Shown here one piece after another: positions 35,422 to 50,891 of a DNA stretch of 52,919 nt. Under the pieces are notes generated by a model. That model did not search any database and was not told where the DNA came from. It saw only the letters and a program-made list of their open reading frames with translations. Origin of the DNA: Enhygromyxa salina (GTDB lineage: Bacteria > Myxococcota_A > Polyangia > Nannocystales > Nannocystaceae); contig NZ_PVNK01000180.1 in the NCBI RefSeq assembly GCF_002994615.1, positions 1 through 52,919 on the forward strand, read 5' to 3'. The translations under genes were made by a program, and so were the position numbers. Numbering within the stretch: position 1 is the first letter of the stretch; the number at the start of each line of letters is the position of its first letter.

Positions 35422-36171
35422 ATGGATCCGGACAGCGCGGCGCCTTTGGTGTTGGTCCTCGGCAGGCCCGGGGATGGGGTCGCAAAGGCCGTCGCCGAGC
35501 GACTCCGGGGGTCATTCGAGGTCGTGGCCACGGTGGTCGAGAGCGCGTCCGAGCTGCGCGCGGTCGTCGGGCGCTACCGCGAGCGCCTCGGCGCGCTGGT
35601 CGTGGGCGCGTCGGACTCGAGCTCGGCCTCGACGCTGGTCTGGGAGCTCGATCGCGGCATCGACTGGCTCCGCGAGCGGACCCTCGTCGTCGTCGACGAG
35701 CTCGCCAAGCTCGACTCCGTACCCCGCCGCTTGCTCGACGCGATGGCCTACCTGGCCACCGACGAGGACGAGCTCGACGCCATCGTGGCCTACGTCGAGG
35801 CGATACTCGAGCGGCCCCGCGAGGTCGACGTGCTCGCGACCTTGGTCCGCAGCGCCGTCGACCGCCGCAGCGTCGACTCGCTGCCGCCGCTGCTCGGCGA
35901 CTGGAGCGACGTCGAGCGCCTCGACCCCTCGCACCTCGAGCTCGCCCACATCGGTGACCGAGGCCTGCGGCCGAACCCGCTGTGGGCCCAGTGGACGGGC
36001 GAGCGTGAGCGCGCCGCGATCGAGCAGCTCGGCGCCCGGCTCGGCGACCACGCGCGCCCGGCTCGGCCGACGACCGTCAGGCAGCCCAAGCCGCCGCTCG
36101 AGTCGCAACCAGTCGAGCGGCCGCCGGAGGCCGCCAGGGCCAAGTCCTCGGGCAAGAAGAGCAAGAAATGA
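35422..36171 (+). CDS. Receiver-like protein, first gene of SIR2/ATPase operon
   Basis: 249 aa from ATG 35422; an in-frame GTG at 35362 is possible. Residues about 6-125 alternate strands and helices like a receiver domain (LVLVLGRPGDGV, ERLGALVVG, RTLVVVDELAKL, ATDEDELDAIVAYVEAIL), but the phospho-acceptor Asp is not visible. The second half has short hydrophobic and acidic segments, and the end is a Lys-rich tail (AKSSGKKSKK). No family is recognised. Its stop overlaps the SIR2 gene start (ATGA), so it is a fixed part of that operon, perhaps a sensor or regulator. Confidence 0.65.
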   Translation: MDPDSAAPLVLVLGRPGDGVAKAVAERLRGSFEVVATVVESASELRAVVGRYRERLGALVVGASDSSSASTLVWELDRGIDWLRERTLVVVDELAKLDSVPRRLLDAMAYLATDEDELDAIVAYVEAILERPREVDVLATLVRSAVDRRSVDSLPPLLGDWSDVERLDPSHLELAHIGDRGLRPNPLWAQWTGERERAAIEQLGARLGDHARPARPTTVRQPKPPLESQPVERPPEAARAKSSGKKSKK

Positions 36172-38495
36172 CGCGCCCGACCTGCTTCGATCTGTCCAAG
36201 CTCGAGAACCTGGCCGAGCGCATCTACCACGGTCAGGTCGTGTTCTTCGTTGGCGCGGGCTTCTCGCTCGACAGCGAGGGCCTGACCGGGCGGCGCCTGC
36301 TCCTGCGCCTGCTCGCGCGCTTCGACGCGCTGACGAGCGCGCTGCTCGACGCGGCCCCGAGCGCGGGGCTGGTCGCGACCGCGAGGCGCCTGCGCGAGGT
36401 CCTGCGCTCGACCTTCTGGCTCGGCGTCGAGGGCCGCGATCCGCTGACGACGGTGGCCCACGCCAGGATCCTCGAGGCCGACTACTACCGACCCAACGAG
36501 TGGATGTGCGAGGCCTTCGGGGCCTTGCTCGACGCGTGCACCGACGCGGGGCTCGGCGCCGAGTTTTGGCCCGAGGTCCACCGCCGTGAGACCGCGCTGC
36601 TCGAGCGCAACCCGATCTGGGGCCGGGTCGAGCGGCTGCGGGAGATCGAGCCGCGCTTGCTGCTCGGCGAGGAGTGGGGCCCGAGCGAGCGCGGCAAGGC
36701 CCTGTTCCTCGACACCCTCGGGTTCGCCGACGCCGAGGTCATGGCCGGTCGGCCCCACGCGCCGCGCCTGCTCGAGGTCGAGCGCAGCTACGGCGATCGC
36801 CTGCGCCCGCGCCATCACATCATCGCCCGCTGGGCCCGCGAGGGCCTGTGCCGGACGCTGCTGACCACCAACTACGACATGTTGATGGAGGGCGCGTACC
36901 GCCTCTCGGGCTTCGCGTGTCGGCTGTGCGACACGCCCGGCGAGGAGCCCGAGCAGCCGCCGCTGCTGACCGAGCTGTCGCACTTCGCCCGGATCGGCGA
37001 GGCCGTCGACTTCTTTCGCTTCGGCCACACCCACCGCTCGACCCTGGTCGCCAAGATCCACGGCTGCGCCGAGTGCTATCGCTGGACCCGGGCCCGGGTC
37101 ATCGACGCGCTGCGCTCGGGCGACGAGGTCGAGCTCGCGAGCGCGCGCCGGGCCTTCGCCAACTACCTGCCGTCGATCGTGTTCACCTTCCGCGAGATCC
37201 AAAACTGGCGCCAGGACGCGTGGTCGCGCGATCTCCTGGCCAATTTGCTGCGCACGCGCTCGATCGTGTTTTGCGGCTACAGCACCCGCGATCGCGTGCT
37301 CCACGACGCGTTCCGCACGGCCTTCGAAGAGATCGCGACGGTCAACGAGCGGATGGGCGCGTTCCAACCCCACCTCGAGAAGGACGAGGCCCGCGCGGCC
37401 CGAGCGTCATCGAGCTCGGGGGCGGCCGAGGGCGCGGGCGCGGCCGCCGAGGCCGCCGGAGCCCAGATCGACTCGACGACGGTCGACCGCCGGGCCCAGC
37501 GCGCGCGGGCCTTCTTTCTCGGCGGCCCCGGCGGGTTCGAGTTCGACGCGCTCGAGGTCCTGCGCGCGGCCAGCCGGGCCGAGGGCATCGATCATCCCTC
37601 GCAGACCTACCACCCCAACTACCTCCAGTTTCACTTCGAGTCCGACGACGGGCCCGCGGGCTTTCCGGGCCTCGATCAGACCATGCGCTGGCTGTGGCAT
37701 CGGACCGTGCGGATTCGCCAGGAGCAGTGCGTCGACGTCGATCTGCGCCGGGTCGTGACCAATCTGTTGGGCGGCGGCTGCCCCGAGCGCGAGCGCCAAC
37801 GGGTGCTCGAGCGCCTCCACGAGCTGACCGCGGCCGAGTCCGAGGAGGCCAGGGGCTGGGAGACCCGGGCCCCGAGCGAGGACGAGTTCGATCGCGTGGT
37901 CGGGTGGACCGATCGCTTTCACCCCGCGCTGCTGCGCGAGCTGGCGATCGGCGAGGCGGTCCTGCGCCGGGGTGGGGCGGTGGCCTCGACTCGCGGGGCC
38001 AATCGCGGGCGGTGGTTCTTCCCCCCGGCCGAGCACCCCCAGTGGACCGGCTGGGGCGTGGTCGTCGAGATCGCGCTGCGGCGGATGATCGCGGCCTGGC
38101 GCGGGGCGCTGCCGCGCTGGGCTCAGTCGAGCCCCTGCCTGACGCCGGGCCAGTCGCTGCGGCCCGCGGTCGGCTTCTCGCGCGGCAGCGAGGCCCAGCC
38201 CTCGACCCCGCGCGCCCTCGCGATCGTGTTGGCCGGCTTCGATCGTCGCTCGCGTCGGCCGCGGGTGCGCGGGGCCTTCGTCGGTCGCGTTCACCACTGG
38301 CGGCTGCGGGCCCAGACGATCCCGTGGTGGCCCGCCGAACAGCGCCCGCTCGCCGGGACCCCGGGCGCGGCCCTGCTGTGGTGCTGGGCCGTCGCCGACG
38401 AGCCGACGGCGGCGATGATCGAGGCCCTGCCTCGGCTCTTGGGCATCGAGCACCCGGCCGAGTCCGGGCAGTCACGACCGCTGCGGGTCGCGTGA
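36168..38495 (+). CDS. SIR2-domain protein, putative NADase effector
   Basis: 775 aa. The N-terminal 400 residues have the motifs of defence-type SIR2 domains: the NAD-binding FVGAGFS (27-33), the catalytic Asn235 in LTTNYDMLM, the catalytic His298 in KIHGCAECYRW and the late motif VFCGYSTRD. After an Ala/Ser-rich linker (about 410-440) comes a C-terminal domain of 330 residues that I do not recognise. In known antiphage systems such SIR2 domains degrade NAD+ on infection. It is translationally coupled to the gene upstream and followed after 10 bases by the SMC-like ATPase. High GC suggests it is long resident. Confidence 0.82.
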   Translation: MTRPTCFDLSKLENLAERIYHGQVVFFVGAGFSLDSEGLTGRRLLLRLLARFDALTSALLDAAPSAGLVATARRLREVLRSTFWLGVEGRDPLTTVAHARILEADYYRPNEWMCEAFGALLDACTDAGLGAEFWPEVHRRETALLERNPIWGRVERLREIEPRLLLGEEWGPSERGKALFLDTLGFADAEVMAGRPHAPRLLEVERSYGDRLRPRHHIIARWAREGLCRTLLTTNYDMLMEGAYRLSGFACRLCDTPGEEPEQPPLLTELSHFARIGEAVDFFRFGHTHRSTLVAKIHGCAECYRWTRARVIDALRSGDEVELASARRAFANYLPSIVFTFREIQNWRQDAWSRDLLANLLRTRSIVFCGYSTRDRVLHDAFRTAFEEIATVNERMGAFQPHLEKDEARAARASSSSGAAEGAGAAAEAAGAQIDSTTVDRRAQRARAFFLGGPGGFEFDALEVLRAASRAEGIDHPSQTYHPNYLQFHFESDDGPAGFPGLDQTMRWLWHRTVRIRQEQCVDVDLRRVVTNLLGGGCPERERQRVLERLHELTAAESEEARGWETRAPSEDEFDRVVGWTDRFHPALLRELAIGEAVLRRGGAVASTRGANRGRWFFPPAEHPQWTGWGVVVEIALRRMIAAWRGALPRWAQSSPCLTPGQSLRPAVGFSRGSEAQPSTPRALAIVLAGFDRRSRRPRVRGAFVGRVHHWRLRAQTIPWWPAEQRPLAGTPGAALLWCWAVADEPTAAMIEALPRLLGIEHPAESGQSRPLRVA

Positions 38496-38505
38496 GGACC
38501 AGGCC

Positions 38506-41979
<3,474 letters not shown>

Positions 41980-42000
41980 ACCGAGCGCGGTCACTGCAGG

Positions 42001-42052
42001 TGTGACGATTCGGCACGGTCGGGTTCTGGCTGTGACCGATCCGCACGGTCGG
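42001..42052 (+). promoter_or_regulatory. Paired activator sites upstream of sigma-54 promoter
   Basis: TGTGAC-N7-CACGGTCGG occurs at 42001-42022 and again at 42031-42052, exactly 30 bases (about three helical turns) apart. They lie about 75-127 bases before the expected transcription start of the sigma-54 promoter at 42101-42116. This spacing and phasing is that of enhancer sites for a sigma-54 activator. Confidence 0.7.
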
Positions 42053-42100
42053 CGACCGACGGCGAGCGCGCCCAGCTGCGCTCGACGTGGCGATCGGCGC

Positions 42101-42116
42101 TGGCACGGGGCTTGCT
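42101..42116 (+). promoter_or_regulatory. Sigma-54 promoter (-24/-12)
   Basis: TGGCAC-GGGGC-TTGCT matches the consensus TGGCAC-N5-TTGC(A/T) at every defined base. Transcription would start near 42128, about 53 bases before the stress-oxidoreductase-like gene start. An activator of the NtrC type is required; one is encoded at 46131-47468. Confidence 0.85.
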
Positions 42117-42180
42117 CCTGAGTCTCTTCGACTGCACACAGCGCCGATTCATCGGCGTTCACTTGCAGCGAAAGGAATTG

Positions 42181-42759
42181 ATGACACTGACCAAGAACGA
42201 AACCTCGAATCCATCGACCACCACCACCACCACCAACACCACCAACAACAACGACGCCCCGCGACCGGAGCAGGACAAGCTGCGGCGGATGTTGACCGAC
42301 TTTGACGACGGGATGCTCGTGAGCATGTCGCCCGAGGTCGGCCTCCGCGCTCGTCCGATGCGGATCATCGCCCGCGACCAGGAGGCACCCGACGATCTGT
42401 GGTTCATCTCGGAGCTCGACTCCGCCAAGGTCCACGAGCTCGCCCGCGAGCCGCGGGTCGCGGTCGTCCTCGGCGACCACAACCGCTTCGTCTCGATCTC
42501 GGGCCGCGCTCAGGTCATCGTCGACCGCGACAAGCTCGACGCGATCGGGACCGGCGACTGGAAGCTGTGGGTGCCCGAGGGCACCGAACGCGGCGACCTG
42601 GCCCTCATCCAGGTCGTGCCCGAGCACGCCGAGTACTGGGATCACTCCTCGTTCAAGACGGTCCGCCTCGCGTTCGAGGTCGCCCGCGCCAGGGCCAACG
42701 ACGACCACCTGCGCCTGCCCGACAACCCTCAGTGGCACGGCGCCGTCTCCATGAGTTGA
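42181..42759 (+). CDS. Pyridoxamine-phosphate-oxidase-fold stress protein
   Basis: 192 aa. A Thr/Asn-rich N-terminus (SNPSTTTTTTNTTNNN) precedes a split-barrel flavin-binding domain of the general-stress-protein-26 type: MLVSMSPEVGLRARPMRIIA, DDLWFISELDSAKVHELA, RVAVVLGDHNRFVSISGRAQ and KLWVPEGTERGDLALIQVVP. Such proteins bind FMN or F420-like cofactors and are induced by stress. ATG 42181 follows AAAGGAATTG. It is driven by the sigma-54 promoter just upstream and probably cotranscribed with mscS after an 85-base gap. Confidence 0.85.
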   Translation: MTLTKNETSNPSTTTTTTNTTNNNDAPRPEQDKLRRMLTDFDDGMLVSMSPEVGLRARPMRIIARDQEAPDDLWFISELDSAKVHELAREPRVAVVLGDHNRFVSISGRAQVIVDRDKLDAIGTGDWKLWVPEGTERGDLALIQVVPEHAEYWDHSSFKTVRLAFEVARARANDDHLRLPDNPQWHGAVSMS

Positions 42760-42844
42760 GCCCACGCTCGGATCGAGGCCCGGCCTCGGTCCGAGGCGAC
42801 TCGAGGCGAGAGACCCTGCCCACCCCTTTCACCGGAGACTGACC

Positions 42845-43828
<984 letters not shown>

Positions 43829-43850
43829 GCGAGGAACGCAGGACACGCCG

Positions 43851-43876
43851 GCCACGCCAGCCACGCCAGCCACGCC
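43851..43876 (+). repeat. 9-bp tandem repeat (GCCACGCCA)
   Basis: Almost three copies of GCCACGCCA in the gap after mscS. It is a short minisatellite of no known function. Confidence 0.7.
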
Positions 43877-43903
43877 GTTTCGGGCTCGCGGGGCCGGGGT
43901 CGC

Positions 43904-44377
43904 TCACTTGGGCAAGAAGTCTCGATCGAGCACGGTCTTGCGCCCGTCTTCTTTGGCCCGGTCGATCGCTCGGTCCGCCCAATCGCGCAGCTTCTCGGAC
44001 AGGACCTCGATGACGGCGTCCGATGTGTTGAGGCCGCCCGCTGCGCGCACGTAGGCCTTGAAGGCCTTGGTGACGACGAGGGCGTCGCGGGGGAGGCTCG
44101 GATCGCGCCGCTTGACCGGCGCGATCCTGCGCTTGCCCTGCCTGCGCGCGGGCTTGGGCTCGGTGACCACGCCGCCGACAGGCGGTGCCGTGAGCTCCTC
44201 GGCGTGCGCCTCTCGGTGTCGCGCGATCGGGAGGTGCGCGTCCCAGCACTCCATCTTGCAAAATACCATCCCCGTTCGCGCGCGATTGCAGGTCGACACA
44301 CTGCAGACGAGGTAGCTCGCGCCGTGGGCGATCGGGCTCTTGCACCGACTGCAATTACGCCAGGTCGAAGTGGCCAT
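43904..44377 (-). CDS. Zinc-finger / histone-fold fusion protein
   Basis: 157 aa. Residues 9-58 hold a Cys/His cluster: C9xxC12, C25, C30, C40xxxC44 and H48, H54, H58, with GASYLVCS and VFCKMECWDAH. This resembles ZZ- or MYND-type zinc fingers. A basic linker (RRQGKRRIAPVKRRDPS) follows. Residues about 98-157 form a histone fold: ALVVTKAFKAYVRAAGG (helix 1), SDAVIEVLSEKLRDWADRAI (helix 2) and EDGRKTVLDRDFLPK (loop and helix 3), with the K-TV-D-DF ending. Bacterial histones with an N-terminal zinc finger have been described, so this may be one. It is the second histone-like gene in the window. It probably binds DNA. The ATG 44377 sits in a GCCATGAG context without a strong ribosome site. Confidence 0.82.
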   Translation of the reverse strand: MATSTWRNCSRCKSPIAHGASYLVCSVSTCNRARTGMVFCKMECWDAHLPIARHREAHAEELTAPPVGGVVTEPKPARRQGKRRIAPVKRRDPSLPRDALVVTKAFKAYVRAAGGLNTSDAVIEVLSEKLRDWADRAIDRAKEDGRKTVLDRDFLPK

Positions 44378-44538
44378 GAGTCATGGTAGCAGCGTGCGTC
44401 CCGAGTCGGTTGTGATCTTCGGTCCAGGTTGACGGATGCGCGTTGAACTTGCAGAAATTACAAATAGAGCCCAAGCTTGGCCCAACGCTGGGGTGACCGA
44501 TGATGATTGGACGAAAGCCCTCGACCAGGCCCAGGTTC

Positions 44539-44721
44539 ATGAGCACGCCGACCTTCGAGGAGGTCGCGTGCGGCAGCGGTGAGTCAGAGCTGCGCTACAC
44601 CTTCGAGGAGTTCTGCACGCTGCCGCTGTCTGACCGGGTCGCGCTGCTGCTTCAAAAGCCCCGCTTCTACCGTGGCGGTCAGCTCCTCAACGGCGCCGAC
44701 GCGATGAGCTTCCGGGCCTGA
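44539..44721 (+). CDS. Small hypothetical protein (60 aa)
   Basis: ATG 44539 is preceded by CAGG; the frame also opens at 44500. Nearly all third positions are G or C. The sequence MSTPTFEEVACGSGESELRY, with later FCTLPLSDRVALLLQKPRF, has no signal peptide and no domain I recognise. It follows an AT-rich stretch (44440-44480) that could be a promoter shared with the divergent zinc-finger histone gene. Confidence 0.55.
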   Translation: MSTPTFEEVACGSGESELRYTFEEFCTLPLSDRVALLLQKPRFYRGGQLLNGADAMSFRA

Positions 44722-44749
44722 TCCCGGGCGGTCAGGGCGGTCAGGGCGA

Positions 44750-46084
44750 TCACTCGCTGACCGTGGTGTAGTAGTACTCCTCGTCGTTGTACACGTCCGC
44801 GGATTCTTGACGCCCGAGCTTGAGCATGCTGCCGAGCGCCGAGCGCAGCTGCGCTGTCAGGGCCGAGGGAATGAAGTTATCGCTGAGGTTGAGGGACTTG
44901 AGGTGCCTGAAGCGCCCGGCGGCGTCGAGGATCGCCTGAGCCCCGGGCTCGCGCATGGTGCCCATCGACAGATCCACGCTCTCGACCTGCGTGAGCAGCT
45001 CCGACTTGGCCAGCTCGATGGCGATCTCGTCTTGCATCTCGGAGTTCTGGAGGCCGAGGTGCTTGAGCTTGGGCAGGGTCTTGGTCGAAAACAGCGGGCG
45101 CAAGGCCTCGATGTTGGTCGTGCCGCCGTAGCCCTCGCAGCCGAACCACACCTCGATGTGGGCGAGCTCGGGCAGCTTGGCCTTGGCGAGGCTCGCAACC
45201 GAGGCCTCGGGCAGGCCGCCGCTCTCGATCTCGAGCCGCGCGAGCGTCGGGTGCTCGAGCTCGCCGAGCCCGATGTCTGCGCCGCGCAGGCGCAGCGTTC
45301 GCAGCGCGGGCGCCTTGGCATAGATGCCGCTGACATCACCGTGGCTCACCCACGAAATTTCCTGCTGCTCCGCGTGAAAATCACCGACGAAGAGGGTGTG
45401 GAGGTGGGGGTGGACGATGCCCGCCGCGATCGCACGATGGGCGGCCGACAGCCCGCCGCCCTCGAAGTCCGTGAGCCCGATCGTCAGCTCAGCGAGGAAC
45501 TCGCTGGCAGGTGATGACATCAAGGCCGCGAGGACCGCGACGGCGTCGGGCCCGTCGTAGCCAAAATTGGGCACACCGACGCTCGCGCGGGTGACGTAGC
45601 CGTAGGCCCAGGTCAGGCGCGCGACCTTGTCGAAGTTGTCGTCCTGCATGAGCTGGTGGAGCGCGGCGCCGAAGAAATGCTCGGCGTGGTCGAGCTCGAG
45701 CTGTTTGAGCTCCTTGGCCAGCTTGCGGCGCTCGGGCGACCTCGGCTTGGTCGCGGCGTGGGCGAGCGTCAGGGCGATGCGCTGGCCCCAGGGGTCGCCC
45801 GCGGCCTGGAGGCGGTCGGCGCGGACGCTGAAGTCCTCGCTCGGATCGGAGGCCGCCGCGGGCTTCGTCGCCGGGCTCGAGCCGACCTCGGCGTAGCCCT
45901 TGCGGACCTTCTCGTTGATCTTCTTGGTAGCGGCGGCGGCGGCCTTCTCGGGCGTGGCGAAGCGCTTGTTCTGGGTCTGTCCCGCGGTCCCGACCTTGCC
46001 GTAGCGGGCCGTGAAGCTGGCGCCCTCGACCTCGATCTCCCAGAACTTGTACGAGCGGCTGTCCTTGTACTCGAAGCGTCGCAT
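44750..46084 (-). CDS. WGR domain protein with LRR-like C-terminus
   Basis: 444 aa. The N-terminal 65 residues (SRSYKFWEIEVEGASFTARY, GKVGTAGQ, KKINEKVRKGYAEV) are a WGR domain, found in PARPs and in bacterial proteins with nucleic-acid or repair links. A hydrophilic linker follows. From about 240 the protein shows repeated leucine-rich units (LRTLRLRGADIGLGELEHPT, LPKLKHLGLQNSEM, LKSLNLSDNFIPSAL) like STM4015-type LRR proteins. It has no membrane segment. It is convergent with the 60-residue gene; the following NtrC-type gene starts 46 bases upstream. Confidence 0.85.
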   Translation of the reverse strand: MRRFEYKDSRSYKFWEIEVEGASFTARYGKVGTAGQTQNKRFATPEKAAAAATKKINEKVRKGYAEVGSSPATKPAAASDPSEDFSVRADRLQAAGDPWGQRIALTLAHAATKPRSPERRKLAKELKQLELDHAEHFFGAALHQLMQDDNFDKVARLTWAYGYVTRASVGVPNFGYDGPDAVAVLAALMSSPASEFLAELTIGLTDFEGGGLSAAHRAIAAGIVHPHLHTLFVGDFHAEQQEISWVSHGDVSGIYAKAPALRTLRLRGADIGLGELEHPTLARLEIESGGLPEASVASLAKAKLPELAHIEVWFGCEGYGGTTNIEALRPLFSTKTLPKLKHLGLQNSEMQDEIAIELAKSELLTQVESVDLSMGTMREPGAQAILDAAGRFRHLKSLNLSDNFIPSALTAQLRSALGSMLKLGRQESADVYNDEEYYYTTVSE

Positions 46085-46130
46085 TGGTCTGGTATAGCCA
46101 GACAGCTTCGAGCAGGGAAATCGGCGCGGG

Positions 46131-48817
<2,687 letters not shown>

Positions 48818-48841
48818 GATAGCGCTTGCCGTGACTCGGAC

Positions 48842-49852
48842 TCAGGGCATCTCGCCGGGCATCTCGCCGGGCATCTCGCGGGGGTTGTCGGTCGGCGTGC
48901 CCGCGTAGCAGCCCAGGATGTAGGGGAAGCTGGCGGTCACGTGGTAACGGTAGTCACCGTCGGGACCGACGCGGCCGTTGCATGGGTCGAGCACCGTCGG
49001 GTCGTCGCTGGCCTGATACTCGTGGTTGTCCCAGGCGTAGGTCGAGGGGTCGCCCGTCTGAACCCAGCCCGAGCTGAACTCGACGACCTCGTCGCAGTCG
49101 TCGTCGAGGCAGCCCATCGAGCCGTAGATCGGGAACCCGTCAAAGGCGTAGCCGATCACCGGTGAGGGCTCGTCGGGCCCGACTGCGCTGGTTAGGCACT
49201 CGATCAGCAAGGTGTGATAGTGGTAGTCGTTGGCGCCGCCGGTGTGGCCGGCGCAAAAGTCGACGAGCTGGTTGTAGATGGGATCGCCGAAGGGGTCGGG
49301 GACGGGGCCCTCGTTGGGACCGTAGAAGGGCAGCCCGTTGACGGCGGTGCCGGCCGGTCCGAGCAGCGGGACCTCGGTCGTCTGGGCGGCGAGCTCGGGG
49401 TTCCGCGGGAAGTGCCAGCGCCAGTCCTGCTCGTCGAGGGGGTTGGGCGTGAGCTCGACGAACTCGTAGGCGGGGATCCCGTTGGACTCGACGATGACCT
49501 CGTCATCCTCACAGTAGACGTCCAAGAAGGGATCGGGGTAGGCGCCGTTGGCCGGGTCGGCGCTGACCGGGGGGAAGTTCTCGTCGGGGCAGCCGTCGTC
49601 GGTGCTGCCGTCGTCGTCGGTGCCGTCGTCGTCGGTGCCGTCGCTGGTGCCCTCGTCGGTGCCCTCATCGGTGCCTTCGCTGGTCCCAGCGTCGGGATCT
49701 CCCTCCGCTCCAGTCTCGCTGTCCGCGCTGTCGGCGAGGTCGCTGGCCTCGCCGTCGGGCGTGCACGCGGCGAGCGGAAAGAGGAGCGAGAGGGCAGGGG
49801 CAAGCAAGAACTCGGGCTTCACGAGGGCACACCCGAGCAAGCCTCGTGCCAC
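48842..49852 (-). CDS. YHYH-domain lipoprotein
   Basis: 336 aa with a lipoprotein signal ending FPLAAC; the start may be ATG 49852 or an in-frame GTG at 49822. An acidic Thr/Asp/Glu linker (SEGTDEGTDEGTSDGTDD) follows. The body has the YHYH family features: GLPFYGPNEGPVPDPF, GANDYHYHTLLIECL, GYAFDGFPIYGSMG and RYHVTASFPYILGC. The C-terminus is an exact triplet repeat of EMPG type. The function of YHYH proteins is unknown. It lies upstream of the sensor kinase on the same strand with a 24-base gap. Confidence 0.85.
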   Translation of the reverse strand: MARGLLGCALVKPEFLLAPALSLLFPLAACTPDGEASDLADSADSETGAEGDPDAGTSEGTDEGTDEGTSDGTDDDGTDDDGSTDDGCPDENFPPVSADPANGAYPDPFLDVYCEDDEVIVESNGIPAYEFVELTPNPLDEQDWRWHFPRNPELAAQTTEVPLLGPAGTAVNGLPFYGPNEGPVPDPFGDPIYNQLVDFCAGHTGGANDYHYHTLLIECLTSAVGPDEPSPVIGYAFDGFPIYGSMGCLDDDCDEVVEFSSGWVQTGDPSTYAWDNHEYQASDDPTVLDPCNGRVGPDGDYRYHVTASFPYILGCYAGTPTDNPREMPGEMPGEMP

Positions 49853-49996
49853 CGCTGCATGACCCCGAACAGCCCGTGGCAGGGCCTACGCGCCAGGTTG
49901 GCAGCAGGGGCGGAGGGGGTTGCGGAAGTCGCAGTTTGTCGCGTGCGGGGTTCGCAGTTCGAGCTTCGATAGGCGCTCGTGGGCATCGCTGAGCGC

Positions 49997-50012
49997 TGGC
50001 ACGCGCGCTGCA
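49997..50012 (+). promoter_or_regulatory. Possible sigma-54 promoter, near-consensus
   Basis: TGGCAC-GCGCG-CTGCA differs from the sigma-54 consensus only at the first T of the -12 element. If used, transcription would begin about 12 bases downstream, right at the ATG of the gene at 50025, giving a nearly leaderless message. No activator repeats like those at 42001 were seen. Confidence 0.4.
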
Positions 50013-50024
50013 CACGGGCTTCGC

Positions 50025-50891
50025 ATGGTCTCGTCGCTCGCCCGCGGACTCGTCGTGTCCTGCCTCTCGCTCGGGGTCTGGGCCTGCGACGAGGGCGAGC
50101 TCGACGAGGGCGAGCTCAAAGACAGCGGCGAGACCGGTGCCGCTGCGGCGCCGTCGGTCTCGCCAGCTGCGGCGCGCTGGACCCTCGACTGGGATCTGGG
50201 CGCGACGATCCAGGCGCAGACCAGCTGGACCACCGTCAGCGACCTCGACTACACGATCACTGTTGAGGCGGCCTGGATCGGCAGCTGGGGCGCGAGCCTG
50301 GTCGCTTGTGCAGATGCCGAGCTCGGCGCGGCGGCGCGGGTCGATGACGCGGCGCTCGGCGTCGCGTCGCCGTGGCTCGTCGCCGAGGGGCACACGAGCG
50401 GGGTCGACGATCCCTCGGCCGAGGTCTTCGATCGCGTCGAGTCCCTGATCGAGGTCGCGAGGTCGAGCTACGATCTGCGCGAGCTCGACGGCGGCAGCTA
50501 CTGTCAGGCCCACTACCTCCTCGTGCCCGCCAGCGAGCTCAGCGTGGGCTACGACGAGGCCGCGAGCGCCCTCGCGCAGGTCGACGCCGAGCTCGAGCTC
50601 AGCGGGGCCAGCTTGCTGATCGTCGGGAGCTGGACGCCCCCAGGGGGCGGCGCGGCCACGCCCTTCGTGCTCCGCAGCGATCGCGCCTACGGCAAGATCC
50701 TCGAGCTCGAGATCGACCCGGCGCTGGACGCCGAGCCGGGCGGCGCGAGCGTCGAGCTCGCCATCGTTCGGCACCTCGACGCGATCTTCGACGGCGTGGC
50801 CTTCGACGCCGTCGACCTCGATGACGCGGCGTGGACGGTGCTCGGGAACCTCGGGCGTGGGACCACGATCGTGGCCCGGTCACTCGACTGA
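50025..50891 (+). CDS. Putative lipoprotein (288 aa)
   Basis: ATG 50025 is chosen because it starts a lipoprotein signal (VVSCLSLGVWAC) followed by an acidic linker (DEGELDEGELKDSGETGA). The mature domain has beta-strand character (WTLDWDLGATIQAQ, LDYTITVEAAWIGSW, SLLIVGSWTPPGGGAATPFV) and three or four Cys. The family is unknown. No ribosome site is evident, in keeping with a possible leaderless transcript. Its stop region overlaps the convergent ATP-grasp gene by 12 bases. Confidence 0.75.
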   Translation: MVSSLARGLVVSCLSLGVWACDEGELDEGELKDSGETGAAAAPSVSPAAARWTLDWDLGATIQAQTSWTTVSDLDYTITVEAAWIGSWGASLVACADAELGAAARVDDAALGVASPWLVAEGHTSGVDDPSAEVFDRVESLIEVARSSYDLRELDGGSYCQAHYLLVPASELSVGYDEAASALAQVDAELELSGASLLIVGSWTPPGGGAATPFVLRSDRAYGKILELEIDPALDAEPGGASVELAIVRHLDAIFDGVAFDAVDLDDAAWTVLGNLGRGTTIVARSLD

